From: Carnegiea gigantea
Taxonomy: Eukaryota; Streptophyta; Magnoliopsida; Caryophyllales; Cactaceae
DNA length: 64,000 nt
Direction of reading: 5' to 3'
Assembly: GCA_029747015.1 (NCBI GenBank)
Contig: JAKOGI010000006.1
Location: 445,001-509,000, forward strand
The notes below the pieces were generated by a model. The model was not told where the DNA came from. It saw only the letters and a program-made list of their open reading frames with translations, and made no database searches. Positions within the stretch are counted from its first letter, which is position 1. Each line of letters starts with the position of its first letter. The translations under genes were made by a program, and so were the position numbers. Below, piece by piece: positions 1 to 9,473 of this stretch.

Positions 1-858
1 CTAGAGTCCGGACTAGAGAAAGTATCGGACCCTCTCTTGCCTACTTTACCTCTTGTTGCTCCATCCCTATCTAGCACCCTTAAGGACAACACTATGACCT
101 ATCCTAATCCACCTTTCCCTTTAGCTCAGTCGACGGAGTTCGAGGTAGGTGAGATATTTTGTTTTGATGCTAGTATTGATGGGAATGATTTATGTCTTGA
201 GTCAGACGATAATTTTAGTGAGGTGCATGCTCTCGACGAGATTCTCGAGGGGAGGTTCTGTGTGGATGTTGTGGCTGTAGTTTCATCTAGTCCAGATCTT
301 ACTGACCATGTATCCCTCAACCCCCTTGATATTCCTCGTGCTTCTTCATGTTCACTACCCTCCCCTTCCCCTCAGTATTGTGATCTCTCCCCGATTGAAT
401 CTCTTGCGGTGCTCAAGGAGAATGTGGTTGACTGTTCTGAGTCCCTAGGTGCTTTTAGAGGGTATGACCCCTCCCTTGACCCTTATCGTCTGTACCTAGA
501 GGGCATGCCTGGAGAAATCGTATTGATTATTGCCTTCGATTATTCTGCTGATTTCTCCAAGGTATTTGGTGAGTTTAAGAGGGCACTAACTTTGTTTGCT
601 CCATCTTTACCAGTGTTCTCTTATTCACACCATTCTGAGATGCATGCAGCAATGCATGATAAGCTCTTACGAGCTTTGACTGCATCCGAGCTGACGACTC
701 GCATCTTGAGTGGCAAGGAGTGGCTGATGCTCCTTAAGTCATCGTGGAATAGTTCGGGTACATTCAGTACCCGACCTGGTATAATCGTTCTCACTCTCCC
801 CCCTTCTTTTTTATTTTTCTTTTCTTTCTTTTTGTTTTTGTTTAGTTGTGAATATTAG
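1..858 (+). pseudogene. gag-like ORF of family A, copy 1 (5' end outside window)
   Basis: The frame is open from base 1 to the stop at 856-858. It matches the second half of the ORF at 4995-6194 almost residue for residue, including the shared start LESGL and the later DPYRLYLEG stretch. This is the acidic, Ser/Pro-rich tail downstream of the gag-like domain. Copy 2 stops earlier because a CGA (Arg) here is TGA there, so this copy keeps about 60 more codons. Those extra codons end in a Phe-rich run read from a T-rich stretch and may not be meaningful. I recognise no enzymatic domain; function beyond a gag-type protein is unknown. Confidence 0.6.
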
Positions 859-1551
859 GATTGTGTTTTTGTTGGTGATCATCTTGTGGTGAAATTTGGA
901 TGTTGTTGAGCCATTGATGGCTATGATCACCGGTTTTGTGTTTTTGTGGCTATTTATTGTGTTGTGTTTGGTGGTGCTACTGGGTTGGTTTATACATGTT
1001 TTTGGTGGTGTTAGTTTGTATATATGTGTGATCTTGTTGTTGTTTTAGGTGAGATTGTGTTTTAGGGAGAGTGTGTTAGCTTGTATATATTTTTATCGAT
1101 TTTTTATGTCTTGTGTTTGATTTTGTTTTCTTTATTTTTGTATGTTGGTAATGACTCACGGCTCCCAATGAGGACATTGTGAGATTTAGGTATGGGGGTG
1201 GGGTCATCTCCCCTTTTCTTCTTATTTTTGTGAAAATTTTTCATTTTTGTGTAAATTTTTCAATTTTTCTCCTTTTTGTATAAATTTTTCTTTTCCTTTT
1301 GAATTTAGGGGAGTTTTGTACTATTTTGATCAGCCTTGATCTCCGGTACCTTGACTATTAACTCGTATATAAGTATAATGTGCATGATAGATATTCATCC
1401 CCAGTCTGTCGTTTTAGGCCTCAATTGTAACCCCAACAGTCCATTGTAATTTTGCAATCCAGTCCTGATTTACATATTATCATCATCTTACATTCTTAGT
1501 CTTCCATGATCGACTCTCCCACTTGTCTACTGCACAGTTCCCTTTATATGT

Positions 1552-1559
1552 GCTGGCAC
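1552..1559. repeat. 8-bp target site duplication, left (GCTGGCAC)
   Basis: Exact match to 2743-2750 on the other side of the hAT-type element. The uninterrupted single copy is at 7047-7054. Confidence 0.93.
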
Positions 1560-2742
1560 TAGACCTGTCAGTTCGGGCGGGCGGGTTAAATACGGGTCGG
1601 GTGTATTTCGGGTTCGGGTAAAATACGAGTCGGGTGTATTTCGGGTTCGGGTAAAATACGGGCGGGTGTATTTCGGTTTTACGGGTTTCGGATCAACCCA
1701 ACGGGTTTAGAGCGTCTTTTCTGTGAGTTATTTTTCTTTTTTTAAAATCAAAAATTTTGCATATTTATTACTAAAAATTGTCAGCATTTAATGAAAATGC
1801 ATAATAATTATAATTTCTCAAAAGAATATTAAAATATTCAAACATTTTATTATAATATATGAACATCTTGTATGGGCGGGTGAGGAATTAAGCCCCACTT
1901 GATTTTGGATAGTTCGGCCCGTACATTAAAAGAAGGTTAATAGTGGGTTGACCAGTTATTGGGCAGCCCGTCTAGAGCATTTTAATGTGTTGTAGCAGTT
2001 TCACCGCTAATAACCTATTTAATGATTTAATATTTTTATTAACTAACCTATCAATGTCCAATCATGTAAAACTTTGTTAATGGGCTGACCCTAATACGAA
2101 TACGGCTAGTCTTTTTCTACCGTTAGTATCATAGTTCAAGGCTAGTCAAAACGAAAACCAAATAAAATTAAATAAAAGAAGTACAAGATATTGTATTACA
2201 GTTATAACATCAAAAATTTAAATTATTACAAATTAATTAATTTTAAAAAATTAGACAGATTTATTTTACTAACTATGAAAGGAATGACTTTCGCATCTTT
2301 AATGCTTGCCTTCTTTTAAATTAACTTTGTTAAAAAGATTAGATAGTTATTCCATGCAATTTTACACCTACTTTTAACATTTTTTTCATTTAAAAGTTGC
2401 GTACGGTTTTATTTTCAGAAAATGGAGAAGAAAAAATAAGGCTATTATTGTTTAATTTGTAAATAGATGCAATAGTTATATAATGTCTTTTCAAAATACT
2501 TAATAAAAATGACTAACCATTATTGTTAAAAGAGATAAATTGGAGAAAAATAAAAAACTAAGGATATAATGCTCGGGTCAAGCGAGCGGGTTCGGGTTTG
2601 GATCGGGTTTGACCCGCTAATTTGCGGATTTTTCGGGTTCGGTTTATTTCGGGTTCGGGTCGAGAAAATCGTGTTCAAAATCCAAAATTTTCGGGCGGGT
2701 TCGAGCCGGGTTTTCGGGTCGGGTCAATTTTTGACAGGTCTA
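1560..2742. mobile_element. Non-autonomous hAT-type DNA transposon (1,183 bp)
   Basis: The element begins TAGACCTGTCA and ends TGACAGGTCTA, perfect 11-bp terminal inverted repeats. It is flanked by an exact 8-bp duplication GCTGGCAC (1552-1559 and 2743-2750). Subterminal regions carry repeated GGGTCGGGT, TTCGGGTTCGGG and AAATACGGG motifs, left ones facing right ones. The middle is AT-rich with no transposase. The paralogous position in copy 2 (7047-7054) has a single GCTGGCAC and no insertion, which proves the boundaries. An 8-bp target duplication and TAG-type ends point to the hAT superfamily. Confidence 0.93.
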
Positions 2743-3493
2743 GCTGGCACCCCCATTTTTCAAAAACAAAATCAAAAACAAATAAATTCAAGTGCTACTG
2801 GGTGTATCCCTTTGAGGTGTGACATGAGTTTGTATTGAAAAAAAAAATAATGGAAAGAAAAAAAAGTGGGGAAGAAAAGAGTTGGAAATGACAAGTACCC
2901 CTTTGAGGCATGCGCTATTGGGTGTTACTCTTTGAGGCAATACTGCTACTGGGGAAGCCTGCTTTCCATGCTAGCCATTCAAAAAGGTAGCTTGTGTCAG
3001 TTGTGTGGGATTGAGTTCGATTTTGGTAGGCCAAAGTCTTAAGGTGATGATACACTTGCACACAGGCACCAGGATGGATTCATTATTTTCATACATCGTG
3101 GGGTGAAAAGCTGATGTCTAGACGTCATTCTTTGGGATGATGTGTCCTGAAATGCATATGATGCTTGTGTACAAACTGATATTTAAGCTACTAGGGGGTT
3201 TTGGTTGATCTGAACATGTACAGTTCACCCTGATGTATATATTATATTTTGTCATTTTCATTTTTTGATTTTTGTTTCTCTTTTTGTTGTTTTTCCTTTT
3301 TGAGATTTTGTGGGTATATCTTCTGCAAACCCTCACGAGACCTTACTCGTCCACTTAGGGTAACCAAGGGGTTTAAAGGGCTTGTTGCATACGCTAAATG
3401 CAACCGTGATTTCTACGAAAGTGAGTTAGGTTCTTAAGTTAGTTTTCCTTTTATTTTGCTCGAGGACGAGCAAAAGATAGGTGTGGGGGTATT

Positions 3494-4882
3494 TGTTAGG
3501 CGATAAATTGCCCAATTTTACGTGCCTCTTTCACCCATTTTTTGCTCATATAATAACTTAATCTTTAGGATTTTACCTTATTTTATTTATATTTTGTAAG
3601 AAATAACTCCAAATCAAGCAAACATCGCGGAAAGATACGAAGATGGGACAAAACGATGAAAAACAGCAAAAATGGGCGAAAAACAGCAGAGTAGAACAGT
3701 GCACGGCCAACCTGCAGGAAGGCACGGCCGTGCACCGGTGGCCGAAGCCACGCACGGCCAGCACGGCCAGGCGCACGGCCGGCTGTGCGTCGGGCCTACT
3801 TTCGCGATGAAACCCCTTTTATGCCAGTTTTGTTCGGGGGGGTCGCATGGGGTTCGCTTGGAGGCGTCTTCCTGGCGATTCTTAGGCTAGATTTTAGGTT
3901 AGTTTAGCAAATAAAACCTCAAGAAGAGGATTAGTTTAGGATTGAAGATTGTAATTCTGGATTCAACCTTTGGATTTCAAGTTCTTTCATCAATTCAAGA
4001 CTAAGTTTTTTCCCCTTTTATCTCTTTAGTTTATATGTTGTTCTTGTTTATGTTTTGTTAGTTTTAATTCTTATATTTGCTTTGTTTAGTTTATTTGTTT
4101 AGTTTTCATTGTTGATTCATGTTATTTAGTTGTTTAGATTTGTTTTATTTCATTCTCTTTGTTTTGTTCTTTAAGTTTATGTTCTTGTTTGTTAGTTTAG
4201 GTTTTCTTGTGTTTGTGATGTTTAATTAGTAGGTTGTGTTGGCTTGGATTGTGATTAGCCTCTTGATGGCTAATTAGTCTTGTATTCGGCCTAACCATAC
4301 CCAATCTATGCCTAGAACTTAGAGTTTTTCTTCACGCCCGCTAAGTGTTCGATGAAATGCTTGAGAGAGCTTTCATCCATATTTTTGGGCGATTGACTTA
4401 TGCTGAGAGGTAAGGTCAATTAACTAGTGTGGGAGAGGGAATGCCCGAGTTCGAGACATGAAAATAGTATTCGAATCGAGCTAGGTCCGGGGTTGTTAGT
4501 TTTGTGGTCTAATTGGGCTAACCCCATGAAAATAGATGGTTAGACTAACTAGACTAGCTCATGTCCCTTGAGAGAGGGCTTGGGTGGTCTTTGATGGTGC
4601 AACCGATCATCTCTAGTTTGTGATGTAGTTTGGGTAGGTTAGGACTCGTCTTGATTAGTTGGTTCGTCCATTGGTCAAATCACAACCCCAAGTCGCTTTT
4701 TCTATGTTTGTTAGCGTAGTTTAGGTTACCCTTTGTTTTCCTTTGTTTTTGCCTAGCTCGAGACGCTTTAGTTAGCCTTGGTAGTTGAAAACACAATTCC
4801 CTGCGGACGACACCCCAAGTACTCAACGATATACCTTACACTTTGGGTTTTTAAATATCAAAACTCTGTTTTTTCCCTAACA
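3494..4882 (+). repeat. LTR of family A, shared central LTR (1,389 bp)
   Basis: Starts TGTTAGG and ends CCTAACA, a perfect short inverted repeat with TG..CA ends. The upstream flank is the purine tract GGTGTGGGGGTATT and the downstream flank is a tRNA-Asp primer binding site, so this is both the 3' LTR of copy 1 and the 5' LTR of copy 2. It aligns throughout with 7798-9208. It contains the GC-rich palindromic block near 3701-3790. The small ORFs inside it are not supported as genes. Confidence 0.93.
3701..3790. repeat. GC-rich palindromic block (GCACGGCC repeats) inside LTR
   Basis: Several copies of GCACGGCC, one extended to the palindrome GCACGGCCGTGC (3722-3733), sit in an otherwise AT-rich LTR. 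The equivalent block in the other LTR is at 8004-8122. It could fold into hairpins in the transcript or be a CpG-rich regulatory island; this is not established here. Confidence 0.7.
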
Positions 4883-4888
4883 AGTTTT

Positions 4889-4906
4889 TGGCGCCGTTGC
4901 CGGGGA
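4889..4906 (+). promoter_or_regulatory. Primer binding site, tRNA-Asp type
   Basis: TGGCGCCGTTGCCGGGGA begins 6 nt after the LTR end. It is complementary to the 3' end of plant tRNA-Asp, the primer typical of Athila/Tat-type Ty3/gypsy elements. It fixes the polarity of the element as plus. Confidence 0.92.
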
Positions 4907-4994
4907 GTTGGCGCTTTCCAATATTAGAGCTTACTTGGGCATTCAAGTCCAGGTTTTTATTTTTAAAAAAAAATTGAAAATTGAAAAACAAAAA

Positions 4995-6194
4995 ATGTCT
5001 CTTTCCCACTTTCCTCAATATGAGCATGAATTATTTTGGCGATACTATGATAGATTACATGTTTTTCTTGCTCATTGCGATTTTTATGTAGAGAAGTGGG
5101 AAATTTTGAACATGGTCTATGAGGGTGTAACTTGTGAGACCCGTGCTCTTTTGGAGCATTGGGATTTCTGTGCTCGAAATGTTGATGAAGCTTGGGAATT
5201 ACTTGAGTGGTTGGCTAGGGATACTTATGAATTTGAGACTAGTCAATCTACTTCCTCCACCCCATCCCCCTGCGTTCCTAATTATACACCTCTTGCGTGT
5301 GAGATCTGCCATTGTTCTGACCATGACGGTGTTTCTTGTCCCTATCATGTTTCTGCTGATGGTTTTGCTAGAATTTCTAGTATGATAGAGGCAATGAATG
5401 AGCAACAAGTTAAGCTTGCTAATCGTATGTGGTAGTATGACCTATCACATAAGACTAACCTTCGGGTTAAGTTTTCTGAACTTGATGTTACATTATGTGA
5501 TGATGGTGCATCTTCTGTTGCTCTAGAGTCCGGATTACAGAAAGTATCTAACCCTCCCTTGCCTACTTTACCTCTTGTTGCTCCATCCCTATCTAGCACC
5601 CTTAAGGACAACACTATGACTTATCCTAATCCACCTTTCCCTTTAGCTCAGTCGACGGAGTTCGAGGTAGGTGAGATATTTTGTGTCGATGCTAGTATTG
5701 ATGGGGATGATTTATGTCTTGAGTCAGACGATAATTTTAGTGAGATGCATGATCTCGACGAGATTCTCGAGGGGAGGTTCTGTGTGGATGTTGTGGCTAT
5801 AGTTTCATCTAGTCCATATCTTACTGACCATGTATCCCTCAACCCCCTTGATATTCCTCGTGCTTCTTCATGTTCACTACCCTCCTCTTCCCCTCAGTAT
5901 TGTGATCTCTCCTCGATTGATTCTCATGCGGTGCTCAAGGGGAATGTGGTTGACTGTTCTGAGTCCCTAGGTGCTTTTAGAGGGTATGACCCCTCCCCTG
6001 ACCCTTATCGTCTGTACCTAGAGGGCATACCTGGAGAAATCGTATTGATTATTGCCTTCTATTATTCTGCTGATTTCTCCAAGGTATTTGGTGAGTTTAA
6101 GAGGGCACTAACTTTGTTTACTCCATCTTTACTACTGTTCTCTTATTCACACCATTCTAAGATGCATGCAGCAATACATGATAAGCTCTTATGA
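4995..6194 (+). pseudogene. gag-like protein of family A, one in-frame stop
   Basis: The ATG at 4995 (MSLSHFPQYE) starts a frame that runs to 6194, broken only by TAG at 5433-5435; the same frame continues immediately after it. The N-terminal 80 residues (FWRYYDRLHVFLAHC, then ETRALLEHWDFC, then EAWELLEWLA) have the layout of the plant retrotransposon gag domain, in which a short helical domain is followed by an E/D-A-x-x-L-[LI]-E-x-[LMI]-A motif. A Cys/His cluster follows (CEICHCSDHDGVSCP), resembling the zinc knuckle region. The rest is acidic and of unknown role. In virus-like particles a gag protein packages the RNA; with no pol here, replication would need enzymes from another element. 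Confidence 0.7.
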
Positions 6195-7783
6195 GCTTTG
6201 ACTGCATCCGAGCTGATGACTCGCATCTTGAGAAACAAGGAGTGGCTGATGTGGGTACATTCAGTACCCGACCCGGTATAATCGTTCTCGCTCTCCCCCC
6301 TTCTTTTTATTTTTCTTTTCTCTCTTTTTGTTTTTGTTTAATTGTGGATATTAGGATTGTGTTTTTGTCGACGATCATCTTGTGGTGAAATTTGGATGTT
6401 GTTGAGCCATTGATGGCTATGATCACCGGTTTTGTGTTTTTGTGGCTATTTATTGTGTTGTGTTTGGTGGTGCTACTGGGTTGGTTTATACATGTTTTTG
6501 GTGGTGTTAGTTTGTATATATGTGTGATCTTGTTGTTGTTTTGGGTGAGATTGTGTTTTAGGGAGAGTGTGTTAGCTTGTGTATATATTTGTCGATTTTG
6601 TATGTCTTGTGTTTGATTTTGTTTTCTTTATTTTTGTGTGTTGGTGATGACTCACGGCTCCCAATGAGGACATTGTGAGATTTAGGTGTGGGGGTGGGTC
6701 ATCTCCCCTTTTCTTTTTATTTTTGTGAAAAATTTTCATTTGTGTGTAAATTTTGCAATTTTTCTCCTTTTTGTATAAAGTTTTCTTTTTCTTTTGAATT
6801 TAGGGGAGTTTTGTACTATTTTGATCAGCCTTGATCTCCGGTACCTTGACTATTAGCTCGTATATAAGTATAATGTGCATGATAGATGTTCATCCCCAAT
6901 ATGTCGTTTTAGGCCTAAGTTCTAACCCCAACAGTCCATTATAAATTTGCAATCCAGTCCTGATTTATGTATTGTCATCATCCTACATTCTTAGTCTTCC
7001 ATGATTGACTCTCCCACTTGTCTACTGCACAGTTCCCTTTATATGTGCTGGCACCCCCTTTTTTCCAAAACAAAAGCAAAAACAAACAAATTCAAGCGCT
7101 ACTGGGTGTATCCCTTTGAGGCGTAATATGAGTTTGTATTTAAAAAAAAATAATGGAAAGAAAAAAAAAAGTGGGGAAGAAAAGAGTTGGAAATGACAAG
7201 TACCCCTTTGAGGCATGCGCTACTGGGTGTTACCCTTTGAGGCAATACTGCTATTGGGGAAGCTTGCTTTCCATGCTAGCCATTCGAAAAGGTAGCTTGT
7301 GTCAGCTGCGTGGGATTGAGTTTGGTTTTGGTAGGCTTAGTTTCAGGGTGATGATACACTTGCACACTAGGCACCAGGATGGATTCAGTATTCTCATGCG
7401 TCGTGGGGTGAAAAGCTGATGTCTGGATGCCATTCTTTGGGATGATGTGTCCTGAAATGCATATGATGCTTGTGTACAGACTGATATTTGAGCTACTAGG
7501 GGTTTTGGTTGATCCGATTGTGTACAGTTTACCCCAATGTATATATTGTGTTTTGTCATTTTTATTTTTCGATTTTTATTTTTCTTTTCTTTGTTCTTCC
7601 TTTTTGAGATTTTGTGGGTATATTTTCTGCAAACCCGCACGAGACCTTACTCGTCCACTTGGGGGAACCAAGGGGTTCAAAGGGCTTGTTGCATACGCTA
7701 AATGCAACTGTGATTCCTACGAAAGTGAGTTAGGTTCTTAAGTTAGTTTTTCTTTTATTTTGCTCGAGGACGAGCAAAAGATA
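6195..7783 (+). other. Non-coding 3' internal region of family A copy 2
   Basis: Conserved with 859-3480 of copy 1, without the hAT-type insertion. It holds T/G-rich DNA, an internal purine tract TAGGTGTGGGGGT at 6683-6695, and the empty hAT target site at 7047-7054. Short ORFs here are in different frames in the two copies and I do not call them genes. Confidence 0.7.
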
Positions 7784-7797
7784 GGTGTGGGGGTATT
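7782..7797 (+). promoter_or_regulatory. Polypurine tract of family A
   Basis: TAGGTGTGGGGGTATT directly abuts the TG start of the 3' LTR. The same tract precedes the LTR at 3494. This is the expected position of the plus-strand primer. Confidence 0.8.
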
Positions 7798-9208
7798 TGT
7801 TAGGCGATAAATTGCCCTATTTTACGTGCCTCTTTCACCCATTTTTAGCTCGTATAATAACTTAATCTTTAGGATTTTACCTTGTTTTATTTATGTTTTG
7901 TAGGAAATAACTCCAAATCAAGCAAACGTCACGGAAAAGGATGAAGATGGGACAAAACGATGAAAAACAGCGAAAATGGGCGAAAAACAGCAGAGAAGAA
8001 TAGTGCACGGCCAACCTGCAGGAAGGCACGACCGTGCACCGGTGGCCGAAGCCACGCACAGCCAGCACGGCCAGGTGCATGGCCGTGCGTGGGGGCTGTG
8101 CGTGGCGCACGGCCGTGCATTGGGCCTGCTTTAGCGATAAAACCCCTTTTCTGCCAGTTTTGTTCGGGGGGGTCGCATGGGGTTCGCTTGGGGGCGTCTC
8201 TCTGGCGATTCTTAGGCTAGATTTTAGGTTAGTTTAGCAAATAAAACCTTAAGAGGATGATTAGTTTAGGATTGAAGATTGTAATTCTGGATTCAACTTT
8301 TGGATTTCAAGTTCCTTCATCAATTCAAGACTAAGTTTTCTCCCCTTTTATCTCTTTAGTTTATATGTTGTTCTTGTTTATGTTTTGTTAATTTTAATTC
8401 TTGTATTTGCTTTGTTTAGGTTATTTGTTTAGTTTTCATTGTTGATTCATGTTATTTAGTTGTTTAGATTTGTTTTATTTCATTCTCTTTGTTTTGTTCT
8501 TCAAGTTTATGTTCTTGTTTGTTAGTTTAGGTTTTCATGTGTTTGTGATGTTTAATTGGTAGATTGTGTTGGCTTGGATTGTGATTAGCCTCTTGATGGT
8601 TAATTAATCTTGTATTTGGCCTAACCATACCCAATCTATGCCTAGAATTTAGAGTTTTCCTTCACGCCCGCCAAGTGTTCGATGAAATGCTTGAGAGAGC
8701 TTTCATCCATATTTTTGGGCGATTGACTTATGCTGAGAGGTGAGGTCAATTAGCTAGTGTGGGAGAGGGAATGCCCGAGTTCGAGACATGAAAATAGTAT
8801 TCGAATCAAGTTAGGTTCGGGGTTGTTAGTTTTGTGGTCTAATTGGGCTAACCCCATAAAAATAGGTGGTTAGACTAACTAGACTAGTTCATGTCCCTTG
8901 AGAGAGGGCTTGGGTGGTCTTTGATGGTGCAACCGATCATCTCTAGTTTGTGATGTAGTTTGGGTAGGTTAGGACTCGTCTTGATTAGTTGGTTCATCCA
9001 TTGGTCAAATCACAACCCCAAGTCGCTTTTTCTATGTTTGCTAGCGTAGTTTAGGTTACCCTTTGTTTTCCTTTGTTTTTGCCTAGCTCGAGACGCTTTA
9101 GTTAGCCTTGGTAGTTGGAAACACAATTCCCTGCGGACAACACCCCAAGTACTCAACGATACACCTTGCACTTGGGGTTTTTAAATATTAAAACTTTTCT
9201 CTATAACA
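7798..9208 (+). repeat. 3' LTR of family A, copy 2 (1,411 bp)
   Basis: Aligns along its length with 3494-4882, starts TGTTAGG and ends CTATAACA. The last bases differ from the CCTAACA end of the other LTR, and they overlap a candidate Helitron 5' end (TCTCTATAACA from 9198), so the exact right edge is uncertain by about 10 bp. It contains the GC-rich palindromic block at 8004-8122, which includes GCACGACCGTGC and GCACGGCCGTGC. Confidence 0.88.
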
Positions 9209-9473
9209 ATCATTCTAAATACACAAAATTTATTATCTGAATCAGATGAACGAGTTGGTCATGATGACAATCTCCAATCCAACATAGGTCATTCTATTAG
9301 ACATCTGCCCACAGAACACGGGGCAATCTCATCCACCATAACGGGTAACCCCTTGAAACTAACCTACGTTTATGTAACTCAACCTAGCATAAGTTACATG
9401 CTCACCCTGCGAATACTATTGTAGGATGGACATGTCCCCATCGAAGACACTCATTCTCAAACCAATGAGACTT

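Larger units (their letters stand above)
1..3493 (+). mobile_element. LTR retrotransposon family A, copy 1, 3' part of internal region
   Basis: This stretch aligns along its whole length with 5523-7797, apart from a 1.18-kb insertion at 1560-2742. It is the 3' part of the internal region of a first copy that runs off the left edge of the window. It ends in a G-rich polypurine-like tract just before the LTR at 3494. No reverse transcriptase, integrase or protease domain is visible, so this is a non-autonomous derivative. Bases 859-1559 and 2743-3493 hold no ORF I would defend; they are the conserved non-coding 3' part of the element. Confidence 0.85.
3494..9208 (+). mobile_element. Complete non-autonomous LTR retrotransposon family A, copy 2
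   Basis: Two LTRs (3494-4882 and 7798-9208) flank a 2.9-kb internal region with PBS, a gag-like ORF and a polypurine tract. There is no pol. The tRNA-Asp primer and the GTGTGGGGGTATT tract fit a derivative of the plant Athila/Tat group of Ty3/gypsy. Its left LTR also closes copy 1, so the two are in tandem. No target duplication can be tested because the true left end is outside the window. Confidence 0.88.

Noticed and set aside
2569..2838. 89-codon ORF crossing the right end of the hAT-type element
   Set aside because: It spans the transposon boundary and is built from the GGGTCGGGT subterminal repeats, so it cannot be a conserved gene.
3701..3790. CRISPR-like repeats
   Set aside because: GCACGGCC words are irregularly spaced, lie inside an LTR, and recur in its partner LTR; the DNA is a plant genome.
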